Shown here: positions 44,990 through 55,413 of the stretch, in pieces
Layout: each line of letters begins with the position of its first letter
Position numbering within the stretch: position 1 is the stretch's first letter
From: Chlorella sorokiniana
Taxonomy: Eukaryota; Chlorophyta; Trebouxiophyceae; Chlorellales; Chlorellaceae
Length of the DNA: 64,000 bases
Assembly: GCA_025917655.1 (NCBI GenBank)
Contig: CP084608.1
Location: forward strand, 1,674,001-1,738,000
Reading direction: 5' to 3'
Translations under genes and position numbers: made by a program
Notes under the pieces: generated by a model
What the model was told of the DNA's origin: nothing
What the model saw: the letters and a program-made list of their open reading frames with translations, nothing else
The model's database searches: none

Positions 44990-45813
44990 ATGTCTGCACT
45001 GCTGAAGACCATGGCGGCCCGCCTGTCTTTCGCCTCCCGGCTGGGTGCCAACCCGCTGGTGATGGTCGCTCCCGCCGCCCGACCGGCTTCTCCGCGTGCC
45101 ATGGCCACTCGGGCGCAGATCACCAAGAAGGAACTGGTCAGCGAGGTCATGAAGAGGGCTTCCCTGACGAACACGCAGGCCGAGGCAGCGGTGCGGGCGG
45201 TGGTGGACACCATTGTAGTCAACGTGGCCTTGGGTGAGCGGTATGGGGTGCCTGTGCCGCACAGATGGCGGGCGGAAGTCTGCAACCTGCCCATTCAAAG
45301 GGTGATCAGTCTCGGAAACAGCTTGCCTTTCTTGACGCTGTTCGTTGGCAATTGAGCACGTGCCGAACGGCCAGAGGAGCTGCTTTGAACTTGCCGCGAA
45401 GCATTTGGCCTGCCGCTGGCACCGCCTGCAACTGGCGGCTTGCCACGTGCCTTCGTCGTGCAGGCCATCGGGTTGCCATCCCTGGCTTTGGCATCTTTGA
45501 GCAGAGGACCCGTGCTGCTCGCAAGGGTCGCAACCCCAAGACTGGAGAGGAATTGGACATCGCGGAGAAGAAGGCGCCGGCGTTCACTGCAGGTGCGGAA
45601 GCACACGTTGCGGTCCGCCTGCGGCAGGTTCTACGATTCATGCAGAGCGGCGTGCGAGTGGCAATCTTGTCTGCATGCACCGAACATAGCTCTGTATGTG
45701 TGCAGTAAGGTTGATTTTGAGCAAGCCAACCGTCGTCACACCTTCCTCGTGGTTTTGCAGGCAAGGCGTTTAAGGAGACTGTTGCCAAGGGACTCTTTGA
45801 TGAGGGGCTCTGA
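44990..45813 (+). CDS. Bacterial-type HU DNA-binding protein, organelle-targeted
   Basis: Histone-like HU protein that bends and compacts DNA; in algae it serves the plastid nucleoid. The ATG at 44990 yields a basic, Ala/Ser-rich transit peptide, [20 protein letters not shown] to about RAMATRA. The HU fold follows: [38 protein letters not shown], then, after an intron, [40 protein letters not shown] and [22 protein letters not shown] carries the arm-tip proline (with RNP) that intercalates DNA in bacterial HU. Three exons; the mature part is about the bacterial length (90 aa). A bacterial family in a nuclear, intron-containing gene implies endosymbiotic transfer, most likely to plastid use. 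Confidence 0.9.
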
Positions 45814-46446
45814 ACCCACAGAGCAGAGCCCTGAGCGTGCTGGCAGTGGTCATGGCATCCAGTCAGCCCTGCAATTGTTGTGCCTGGAGTGGCTTGCCCA
45901 CGAATGCCACCTGTTTGCCGCTGCCTTTGGTACCGCACCTGCTGCCCAGCATGCCCCCAGCATGCACCTGCCATGCCTGCCGCTGTACTTTGAGCCCTCC
46001 ACCGCTCACGCCCCAATGCATGAGGCAGCATCCCCGCTGTGCAGTGGCGGCACCCAACACGCTCTCCTCCAATCCCTGCATGCTTGTCACCCACACTTAT
46101 TTTTTCCTCTCGTTGCCACAACCCCAGCAGCTACTCCCTCCATGTTGCGCCAGCACTGAAGGGCTTTTCTCTATGTGAGATTGGGTTTTCCAGAATACTC
46201 CCATAGCACGCTGGAAATGCCAGAAAACCGACAGCGGTGCATGGGGCGGATTTACTTCCCCATCGCCAGCCAACCCACAGAAGAAACATGCCACCCTGCT
46301 TCGTTGCCCGCTGTTGCTGTGCCAAAAGCTTTGCCAGCCCGCCGCAGGTCACTGCAAAAATACCACCCCTGCATTCCAAGGGTTACATATGTGCGCATAC
46401 TGACGCTCGCCACCAGCTCAACTCCCATGCACCGAGCACCGCCAGC
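45814..46446. other. Convergent 3' spacer, HU / RbfA
   Basis: 633 bp between converging stops. Besides the minus-strand TGTAA near 46383 nothing is recognisable; the sequence is C/T- and A-rich as expected for UTRs. Confidence 0.45.
46383..46387 (-). promoter_or_regulatory. TGTAA poly(A) signal of the RbfA gene
   Basis: TTACA on the plus strand reads TGTAA on the minus strand, 60 nt past the RbfA stop. Confidence 0.5.
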
Positions 46447-48066
46447 CTACGACTTGCTCCAGCCCCGCTGCTCCGCCTGCTGCTTGAACACGGCCAGCAT
46501 GTTGTCCACATCCTCGTCACTCTGCTCCTCCTCCTTGCCGCTGCTGCTGCTCCTGCGTGCTGCCTGCCGTGCCTGTTGCTGCCTGCCCGGCGCCGCTGCT
46601 GCTGCCGCACCTGGCTGCCGCTGCTTGCTGCCGCCGCGTGCCTGCGTGCTGTGCTCATCGTCGAAGAAGCCCAGGTCCACAATCTGGAAGCTGTCTGCAC
46701 AGTGAGCAAAGGAGGAGACCATGTTCGAGGGCAGGAGCAGCGCCGTCTTGCTTGGAACAGCACAGCGCCAACAAGCCCAGCACCTCCTGCAACCCGGCGC
46801 TCACCCTCGTCATCTGCCTCCACCTCCTCCTCCTCCCACTCCTCCTCCGCCTCGCCGTAGAACGCCAGGGGCGGCGGCTCTGCCTCGCCGCGCTCAATCT
46901 TCTTCACCTGTGGCAGTAGCAGCGCACAGCACCGCACGCAGGTCGTTGGCTTGTGACAGCCTGGGCAACAACTTGTGTGGCCCTGGGCGTCGCGAGCGGC
47001 GGCACGTCCCGGCATCTGCAGCACCCGCTGCGCTGGTTCGCAGGCAGCAAGCTGCGTGGGACTTCGCACGCCCGACCCCCCACCTGATCCAGCAGCTTGA
47101 AGATGCGCTCAGAGCGCTCGATGGAATCGTCCCGCACGAAACGGATTTCGGGGTCAACCGCAGGCGGACCTGCGACGATGGTGTGGAGCCGTCAGCGTTG
47201 GGGGCCAGCAGCACGGGCGTGGCAGGACCCGGTCCACACAGCTGCCGCTGGAAGCAGCGCTGGGCTCTGCATCATGCTGTCAAGGGAGAGGCTGCGCTGC
47301 GCCATCTGCCCTTTGGCCTGCAACATGCTTGCCAACATGCTTGCCAACCTGCTTGCCAACATGCTTGCGCACGTAGCCCTCCAGCCTCTGCAGGCCCTGC
47401 ATGGCCGCTGCCTTGCCAACCTCGTCGCTGCGCGGCGAAAGAGGGCATGTGCGGCGGCTTCTCAGCCACAGGACGTGGGCAGCCTGCCCCCAGCCTGGTG
47501 CCGTGCCCCACCGGCCGGGCTGCGACGGCTGCCTGCCTGCTGGCTCTGGCGGGCACTGGCTTGCCCTGCGGCCGGCTGCGTGGGTGCTGCTTCCTGCATA
47601 CAGCCTCGCACACCGCTGCTTTGCCCGCATGCACGCTCCATAACTGTTGTGGCCGCGCCCCCCCGCGCCTGCATGCTCTTCCTTAGCGGCGGCCCCACCT
47701 GTAGATGGAGAGGTAGACCTTGGCAACCTGCAGGTCGTTGCTGACCTGGACCTCCGTCACGCTGGCCAGCGCAGACAGCGCTCCGTCGTAGCCGCGCCGC
47801 CGCTCCGGGCACACTGCCGCCTGCAGCGCCTTGTCGCTGATCAGCAGCTGCCCCACCTCGCGCTCAATCTGCTTGGCCACTTTGGCCACGCGGCGCGGGT
47901 GTGCCTGCGCCCAGGGCGGCAGGGGGCGACGTGTGGGGGCGGTTGACGCGCTGCAGCAACCTTTGATACAAAGACAGCCAGGTAGGTCAGCCGCAACGCT
48001 ACACAGCTGCCGCCACCGCCGCCTGCTCACCATGCAGACAACACTGTTGGCTCGCCGAGCCACCAT
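46447..48066 (-). CDS. RBFA: Ribosome-binding factor A (RbfA), probably plastid
   Basis: Assembly factor for the 30S subunit in bacteria and organelles. The KH-like core reads HPRRVAKVAKQIEREVGQLL, SVTEVQVSNDLQVAKVYLSI, AAAMQGLQRLEGYVRKHVGK, then, after an intron, VRLRLTPEIRFVRDDSIERS and ERIFKLLDQ. A C-terminal extension absent from bacterial RbfA has PPPLAFYGEAEEEWEEEE, DSFQIVDLGFFDDEHS and EDVDNMLAVFKQQAEQRGWS. The start is the weak point: the ATG at 48066 (MVARRANSVVCM) or one at 48115 (MHRLLTPNLLCCSPA) could head the targeting peptide. One C is missing near 47150 in the LTPEIR block as read. A 12-nt repeat at 47326-47372 spans the splice donor after RKHVGKQ. It is divergent from the CRAL-TRIO gene. 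Confidence 0.85.
47326..47372 (-). repeat. 12-nt tandem repeat across an RbfA splice donor
   Basis: On the minus strand AAGCATGTTGGC repeats about 3.5 times (one unit AAGCAGGTTGGC). In frame it encodes KHVG or KQVG units. The best match to the RbfA family ends the exon at AAGCAG|GTTGGC, but each unit carries a similar potential donor. Confidence 0.75.
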
Positions 48067-48665
48067 GCCGCGCTGGGCTGCAGCACAGAAGGTTCGGCGT
48101 CAACAAGCGGTGCATGCAGGCTTGCAAAGCAAGGCACCCTGACAAGCGGTGTCGGCCGCACCTGCTGGCGCCCGCAGGGCAGCCTGCACTCGTTGATGTG
48201 ACATTAAGAAGCAACAACACAAGCGACAACGAACGCTACTCTGGTAATGGGTGGCCACAAACGCTGGAGCGAAACGGTGTTGCGTCAAGCAGCGTTCTTA
48301 TACAGTGGATCGTGGGCTGTTTTGTTGAAAAGACTATTAGATTCGCCACGGCAGGCATGTGACACCTTGCAGTCCGCCGAGAGCACAACCGTACCTCCTC
48401 GCAATACCCCTTCGCCCCTTTAAGGGGCGCCTCGCAGTCATTGTGCATGCTGTCCAGTGGTGGATATAAACGAGAGGGGGTTCACCGGGCTGCCGCATGT
48501 CCAGTCCCGCGTTTCCAACGGCTTCAGCCGTGTGTATCGAGGGTCGGCGCACGCTGATAACGTGTTGACTTGCAAGAAAATAGAGAATCTGACCTCTTCA
48601 AGGCTGCCACTGCCCCTGGTGGTTGTGACTCCGCGTGATCAGCGTCTGTGTGCCCTACTGGCAAC
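48067..48665. promoter_or_regulatory. Divergent promoter region, RbfA / CRAL-TRIO
   Basis: About 600 bp between the divergent starts, AT-richer than the flanking genes. The start of the RbfA transit peptide may extend into it. No named regulatory site was recognised. Confidence 0.4.
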
Positions 48666-51600
48666 ATGGATTATCGAAACGCAGACAATATCACCAGCTG
48701 GTGCGATGGGCGTGTTGCGGGCCCCCGATCGCAGAGATGCAGCGGGATGTGTGCCGCCCGCTGGTGGCGGCGTAGGCAGCACCGGCTGCTCACCCCTGTT
48801 TTTCGCTGCCTTGTGCAGGTTTGTGCGCCGCAGTGTGCAATCCGAGCCTGCGGATGAGGTTAAGAACCACAAAGGACGGCATAAGCAGCAGCAGCAGCAG
48901 CAGCAGCAGGATGGCGGGCAGCGTCGGCGGCAGAGCCTTGACAAGGACAGAGCGCAAAACCCCAAGCAGCAGAAGGAAGGCGCCAGTGGTGTGGCAGCCG
49001 CCGTCAAAAAGCCCGGAAACCTGGTGGTGGCCGCAGCAGCGGCTGTGGCTGCAGCTGCTGCAGAAAAGAAAGCCGCAGCCGCGGAGAAGAAGGCCGCAGC
49101 CATCGAGAAGAAAGCAGCTTCCGCCGCGGCGGACAGGAAGGCAGCTGCTGCATCGGCCGACAAGAAAGCAGCCCCTGCACCGGCCGACAAGAAGGCAGCG
49201 CCTGCTGATAAAAAGCCTAGCTCAGCAGCCTCTCCTGCCGCTAAGGGCTGCGCGCCTTCGGCGGCGGGCGGGGACAAGAAGGCCGCCGCTGCGCCATCGC
49301 CTTCACCCGAAGACAGGAAGGCCAAGCCCGCCCCTGCCGCCGCTGCCAGCCGCGCCGGCGCCGCCTCTTCCAGCAGCAGCGACAGCGACAGCGGCGACGA
49401 CCTCCCGCCTGCCAGGAGCGCCCGCGAGCAGCAGCAGGTGGAGCAGCAGCGGGCTGCGCGGGAGGAGGATGAGGAGGCTGAGTACCGGCCGCGCGTGGTG
49501 GCCTACTCCGACAGCGACTCTGGTGGGTGGCCCCGCGGCTGGTCCGATGGCCCATTCAACGGCACAGTCCCTTGGGCTTGTGTTGCCGTCTGCAGAGGCA
49601 TGCAAGCTGCGTTTCAGTTTGATTTGCATGTGCAGCGGTGAGGGGTGTTTGTTTGCCAGCCTGATGACTTCAGCCTGATGTGGGGCTGCAGATGTGGAGT
49701 CGCACTTCAAGCGCGTAAAGACGCACCTCCTGCCGCCCAGCGAGGCCGACACGGCGGGCGCGCGGCGGCAGAGGCGGCAGCCGCCGACGCGGCGGCGGCC
49801 GAGGAGGCGGCGGCAGCGGAGGCGGCGCGGCAGCAGACGCGGCTGCGGCGGGCGGGCCGTGCGCGCGGGGGGCGCGGGTGCGCTGGCGCCCCACCTCACC
49901 CCTGGGCTGGCGGCCCGCTCCGCCGCGCTGCTCCTGCTGGAGCGGCGGCACCCGGCCGTGGCGCGAGCGGCCTCCCTGCTGGCTGCCGCTGCGCCGCTGG
50001 TGGGCGTCGCGGCCGCCAGGGCTGGCTTGAACCTGTCGGCCGCGCTGCCCGGGCCGCTGCTGGCAGCGGGCGGCGAGCTGGGAGAGCTGGGCACGGCCGC
50101 CGCCGCTCTGTCGGCTGCCCGCTGGATCCAATCCGGCCTGCGGCGGCGGCGCCGCCGGGCGGCAGGAGCGCGCAGCTCGGCGCAGCCAGCGCGCGGCAGA
50201 AGAAGCCGCGGCGCCGACCCCGGCCGCCGCCGCCGCCGCCGAGGGCGGGCTGGCCGCCACGCCGGGCCGCCTGCTGCGCCGCAAGTCCTCCGTCAACCGT
50301 GAGCGCCCTGCTGCTGCTGCTGCTGCCAAGCAGGCTGCCGCCGGGCCGGCAGCAGCAGAAGCGCTGGGCTACTGGCAGTCGCCCGGCCTCTGCTCGCCGC
50401 CCTGGCATCGGATCGTGCGTCCTCACCGCCTCCATGCTCCCACTCCCGGCCTGCTTGTAGTGGCCGCCCTGCGCGACGGCGCCGACCTGGGCTTGGCCAT
50501 TGAGGCGCGGCAGCCGCAGTGCGCGACCGAGTGGGCGGCGGTGTTCAGCGCGGAGATGCGGGAGATGCGGCGCATGCTGGAGGTGTGTGGGTGGGGGCGC
50601 GTTTGCATGATACGTGTGGTGAAGGGGTGGGGTGGGTGGGCGGGGAGAGGATGCGCTGGGATGTTCCCAGGGCCTTGCAGGGCTGACTGTTGAGCTGAGC
50701 TGGCCAGGGATGGGACCCCTGCTCACTCCAGGGCAGGAAGACAGCTGCTGCCGAGTGCCAGGCACAGCACTCGGCCCTGAGCTCCCCCTCCTCACCCTCC
50801 TTCCTTGCCCCCACCAACTCCCCACCCTTTACCCCCAACCCCACGCAGGAGATGGAGGTTGAGCTGCCCCCGACCGCTTTGACGCCACCAACGCCGAGCT
50901 GCTGCGCTTCGCCAAGGCCTGCGGCCTGCTCACGGTGTGTGTGTGTGTGGGGGCGGACCCGGAGCACGCTGCCCGTGATCAGCGGCGCCCTGCAATTGGC
51001 TGACTGCCTGCTGGCAGAGCTTGGTGCAGCCCTTGCCAGCCGCGGCTGGTCCCTATGCTGCCATATCCATGCCAAAAGCCCAGGCCCATGGTTGGGCCCC
51101 CGGCCCAGCGCGCTCACCACGCTTTGCCCCCTGGCAGGCCAAGTCCGCCGAGCAGCGTGCCGCCGCGCTGGAGGCGGGGGTGGGGCGCGTGGCGCACACC
51201 GCCGACTGGGCCTCCCGCCAGCGCTTCTTCTCGGACCGGGAGCTGCGCCGCTGGGATCGGCTGGTGGGGGAAAGCACGCGACGCGGGTGCGCCTGGCTGG
51301 GATTCGGCCTCCGCGCGACGCCTTCCCTGTCCGCTGCTGCTGCCGTTGCTGCCGCCCTGCACGCTTCGCTGCGCGGCGCTGCAGCCCGCAGCTTGCCAAC
51401 AGCTAGCCCGCATCGCTTGGCTGCCTGTCGCCCAGCGGGGCTGGGGTTTGCGTGGCTCCACAGGCGCCCCCACCCCACCCCACCCCACACACACACGGCC
51501 CACACGCTCACCCTCTTTCTATGTGCCTTGGCCGCGCCGCTGTGTGGTGCAGGGGGCGCCCCATCCTGCTGGCGCGTGTGGGCCGCGCGCAGCAGCTGGT

Positions 51601-54023
51601 GAAGCCGGAGCGGTACGAGGACTTTGCCGCCGCGCTGCTCACCCTGGTCCATCGCGGCCTCACCGCCCGCCTCAGCAACGCGCCCGGCGCCGCGGAGCAG
51701 GTGTGCGGCGGCGGCGGCGGCAGCCGAACGAGGGAGGGCCCTTTGTGTGTCTGCCTGTGTGTGTGGTGGTGGGGGTGGTGGCAGCGAGCTGCCGTTGCCT
51801 GCCTGCCCTGGCACGCCAGCCAGCCAGCCAGCCTGCCTGCCCAGCCGCTGCCGAGCGGGTCCCTCCGGCAGCCACTGCTGCTCATCCTGCTGCTGGCCCC
51901 TCTCTCGCCTCCCCCTCCCTGCCCGAAAAACAAAAACACAAAAACGAAAACCTCTCCACAAACGCAGATGGTGGTGGTGCTGGACTGTCGTGGCGGCTCC
52001 TCCGTGGGCCTCACCCGCCACACCTCCCTGCTCAAGCGCCTGGCGGTGGCCCTGAACCAGCACTACCCCGACCGCCTGTACCGCCTGCACCTGCTGGAGC
52101 TGCCCCTGCTGCTGCGCTGGGCCCTGCACGCCGTCACCCCCTGCTGCACCCCACCACCCGCGCCAAGCTGGTGCTCAGCAGCATCAACGACCCGGGCCTG
52201 CCCGCCACCCTGGCGCACCTGTCCAAGCGGTGCGTGTGCAGCGCTGTCGCCGCCGTGCTGGCGCAGCAGCACGCCTGTTGCTGGGGAGGCGCCACCTGGG
52301 GTGGGGCGGTTGCTCTGTGCAGCGAGCTGCACCAAGGTGTGCACGGCTGTACATTACATAAGCCTGTACACCAACGCTGATTGCATTTTCGCCCCTCCCG
52401 CCCCCTTGCAGGCGCTCGGCCGCCAAGCTGGGCTTGCTGCGGCGCAGCGGCAGCAGCTGCTCCTTTCCCAGCAGCGGTGACGCCACGCCCGCGCTGCTGT
52501 CCCCGCAGACTACCCCTGCGCCCGGGGTGCTAGCCAGCCTGGCGGCGGCGGCCGAGGCGCCAGGCGCGGTGCAGCGCGGCGGAGCGTCGGCTGGGCGGGC
52601 GCAGCATGGCGAGGCGCCGCTGGGGGAGGAGGACTGCCCAGCCACCCCGCCGCCCACTCTCAAGGCGCCGCAGTCGCCGCGCGACCCCCAGCCCCCGCCG
52701 CCAGCAGCTGCAGCCGCAGCAGCTGCACCGGCGGTTCGAGGCGCAGGAGGCGCGCGCCCCCAGCCAGCCGTTCGCCGCGCCCGCCTCGCCGTTTGGCGGC
52801 AGCCACGTGGCCCCCTTGCGCAGCAGGCGCTGCTGCCGCGGTCTGGGCAGCAGCCGGCGGCGCAGCTGGCGGCGCAGCTGCGGCAGGCCTCTGCACCGGC
52901 ACACGGAGTGGAGCAGCCGCCGCAGGCCAGCCGCGCCCCCGAGCGAGCAGCGCACCGGCGGCGGCGCCGCCGCTGCCCGCCGCTGCGTCGGCGTCGGCTG
53001 GCCTCACCAGCCACGCGGTGCCCTGGTCCCCGGGCATGCAGACGGCCAGCGGCATCCTCAGCCGCGATTCGTCGTTGGGGGAGGAGGAGGTGGAGGCGGC
53101 GGCGCGGGCCTCAGCGTCGGCAGACGAGGGCGGCGCCAGGCAGCAGTGGGGGCGACGCCGGGGCTGCCTGCCCGCGGTGCGAGCGCCGCCCAGAGGGGAA
53201 GCGCAGCAGCGCAGCAGCAGCTGCGTCTGCAAAGCGCCGGCTCCTCCCTGAGCCTGCCCTCCCCCGCCGCGCCTGACCGCCCCGCCACAGCCAACGGCGC
53301 CGCCGGCAGGCTGGCCGCCTGGCTTGGGGCGCTGTGGGCCGGAAGCAGCGGCGACAAGGGCGCAGCGGCGGCGCAGCCACGCCCGGCCCCTGTCCCCCGC
53401 CTGCCGCGCATTGGGGCTCTGGTCGGCGGCGGCGCAGCGCTGGGCTCGCCGCGGACGCCGCAGGGGGCGCCTGCGCAGGGCTGGTGGGCTGATGGACCTT
53501 CCGGAGCGCCCGCCCCGCCCAGCCGCCGGCCACACGCCGCGGCGCAGCAGCCTGCGCCGCTCTGAGTCGGCCGACTCGCTGCACGTCCCGCGCGCCAAGC
53601 TGGGCAGCCACCCGCTGCGCCGCCAGTCGTCGGGTGCGTCCGTCTGGGGGAGCCATGTTGCCGCTCGCCGGCAGCTGGCCTGCCTGGTGCAGCTTGCAGC
53701 ACGCTGCTGCCTTTCACAAGCGGTTGGCATGCACCCACCGAGGCCTGCTCTCGCCCGCTCCGCGCTCCGCTCCCGCCTCGCTCCTGCTTATGGGCCCCCT
53801 GCCCTCCCCCTTGCCACGAGCCGCAGTGTCTTGGGCCGAGGAGCTGGAAAGCGTCAAGGAGATCAGGCCCCGCGGCTCGGCCTCGCCCTTTGCAGCCTCC
53901 GCCCGCGTGTCCGCCGCCGTGGCGAGCGCCCCACCGCACCTGCTGGTGCTGGCCTGCCTGCTGGTGCTGCTGCTGGCGGCGCTGCTGCCGGGCGGCCTGC
54001 AGGGGCTGGTGGCAGCCGCGTGA
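48666..54023 (+). CDS. CRAL-TRIO (SEC14-like) protein with Lys/Ala-rich N-terminus and C-terminal membrane anchor
   Basis: Probable lipid-binding/transfer protein. Exon 1 (48666-48700) gives MDYRNADNITSW and joins in phase to FVRRSVQSEPADEVKNHKGR. A poly-Gln run follows, then EKKAAAxEKKAA repeats (about 48980-49320) and an acidic SSSSDSDSGDD stretch. Arg/Ala-rich sequence leads to GRLLRRKSSVN, where a good donor (C|GTGAGC at 50301) splices to 50461, LAALRDGADLGLAIEARQ. SEC14 sequence follows: DRFDATNAELLRFAKACGLL, HTADWASRQRFFSDRELRRW, GRPILLARVGRAQQLVKPER, MVVVLDCRGGSSVGLTRHTS, ALNQHYPDRLYRLHLLEL, RAKLVLSSINDPGLPATLAH. A long disordered Pro/Ala/Ser region ends in HLLVLACLLVLLLAALLPGG, a tail anchor. 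It could instead be two genes split near 49.9-50.3 kb, but the in-phase splice at 50301-50460 and the lack of an intervening stop favour one. Confidence 0.6.
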
Positions 54024-54244
54024 GGCAGCCCTCAAACGAATGCTGAAGAGCGGTGCGGAAGAGACAGCGTATTGCCCGTGTACCCATCTTTTGAGAATGT
54101 GTCATTCATTGCTCCATGATTCGCCCTGCTGTGAGATTTATTCCTTGCGCGCTGCCATTGCTAGTGCCTGTATCTGCCCCCTGCCCTTGCAACTCCATCT
54201 GAGCCGGTCTTGGTTCCTGCTGTCCCTTTGCCCTGTCCGCTGCC

Positions 54245-54249
54245 TGTAA
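54245..54249 (+). promoter_or_regulatory. TGTAA poly(A) signal after the CRAL-TRIO gene
   Basis: TGTAA lies 222 nt past the stop, in a spacer (54024-54471) with no other recognisable feature. Confidence 0.4.
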
Positions 54250-54471
54250 TCGGCATTTCCAATGCCATGCATTGAAACCTTCGAAGCTACATTGATCTGT
54301 AAGAAGACTGATTGATGGACGCCTGAGAGCTGCAGCTGTGACGCACAGTCGGCGCTGTGCTGCGCCCTGGAAACTGGGATTGGTTCGAAATCAAATCCGG
54401 GCAGACAGGCGCGTCTTGCTCCGACTTTCATCATCGCCATACCAGGCATTGTTTCGTCACCCCCAGCCTCG

Positions 54472-55336
54472 ATGCGCTCTTCTCGTGGCGGCTTGCGGAT
54501 GTCTTCTGCGTCCGAGGGAGACTCGCCCGACGCGCTGCCGGCATTAGGTACATGGGCTGCTCGTGGGGCTGCATCACGCGCGGCAGGCGGTCGGGACGAG
54601 CAGGGCAGCGGCTGGCGGGAGGGGCGAGTGTCGCCCGACAGCGAGGCGCCAGCCGGCGGCAGCTCTGCTTCACTTGAAGACTGGGAGGAGGCGGAGCTGG
54701 CGCTGTTGTCACCCGAGAGTCAGAAGAGGGAACGGCGACGCATTGCCAACCGCGACTGCGCAAGGCGCATCCGGCAGCGCAAGACGGAGCTACTGGCGGA
54801 GCTGACGGCGAGCGTGGAGCAGCTCAAGCGGAGAGCACGCGCATCCTTGCCGCGCTCACAGGTGCCAGCATGTTGGTGTGGTGTGGATGCAGCTGAGCCA
54901 GCTGCACTTGTGCACCGTTGTTCGAGCAGCTGAGGGCGCTGTGCACTTACAGTTCGTCTGGCTGCCGCTGCAGAGGTGACACGCGTGTGGCGAGATGCGA
55001 CGCTCGACAACTGCGACTTGCGCAGCCAGATCGTGCTGCTGCAAGGGGGCTCGAGCAGTGCCAGCGGCGGCAGCAGCGGCAGCGGCAGCGGCAGGGGCAG
55101 CGAGCGACGGGGCTGCTGTCCAGCCCGGCGGCTTTGGAGCAAGCGCTGCTGTCGCCGGGAGGCTGGCCGTCGCCCATGCTCCTCTGATGAACGCGACAGA
55201 TGTTTGCGTTGATTATATATCAGTGAATAGTAGTCGACTATCCCCTGCTGAGTGCAATGGTGAAGGGCATGCAGACGATTTGCGCGGGCTGCATGCCGCG
55301 GCACGGCGTGTGGTGGCTCTGCTTGCAGGCGGCTGA
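54472..55336 (+). CDS. bZIP transcription factor
   Basis: Nuclear DNA-binding regulator. The ATG at 54472 begins MRSSRGGLRMSSASEGDSPD; an acidic Ser/Glu-rich part follows. The basic region is KRERRRIANRDCARRIRQRK, with the N-x7-R spacing (NRDCARRIR) that defines bZIPs. The zipper starts TELLAELTASVEQLK. Reading on in the homologous frame as ESTRILAALT and, after an intron (54860-54974), EVTRVWRDATLDNCDLRSQI and VLLQ needs one more G near 54830; as written the frame slips there. The zipper is long, with Leu or other hydrophobics at heptad spacing. The C-terminus is Ala/Gly-rich and open in two frames, so the stop may be 55212 or 55336. Confidence 0.75.
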
Positions 55337-55413
55337 TGTCAATGTTGGGCATCCCGTTTTGACAGCCTTTCGCCCGTTCAATTGAATTTTCGGTGTCGCA
55401 CATTAGCCAAAGG

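Noticed and set aside
50414-50460. A 47-nt intron starting GTGCGT in the CRAL-TRIO gene
   Set aside because: Splicing there breaks the frame. The donor C|GTGAGC at 50301 with the same acceptor keeps frame and is the better choice.
54375-54400. GGTTCGAAATC, resembling a tRNA T-loop
   Set aside because: No acceptor, D or anticodon arms can be folded around it. A similar GGTTTGAACC near 29305 fails the same test. No tRNA gene is supported in the window.
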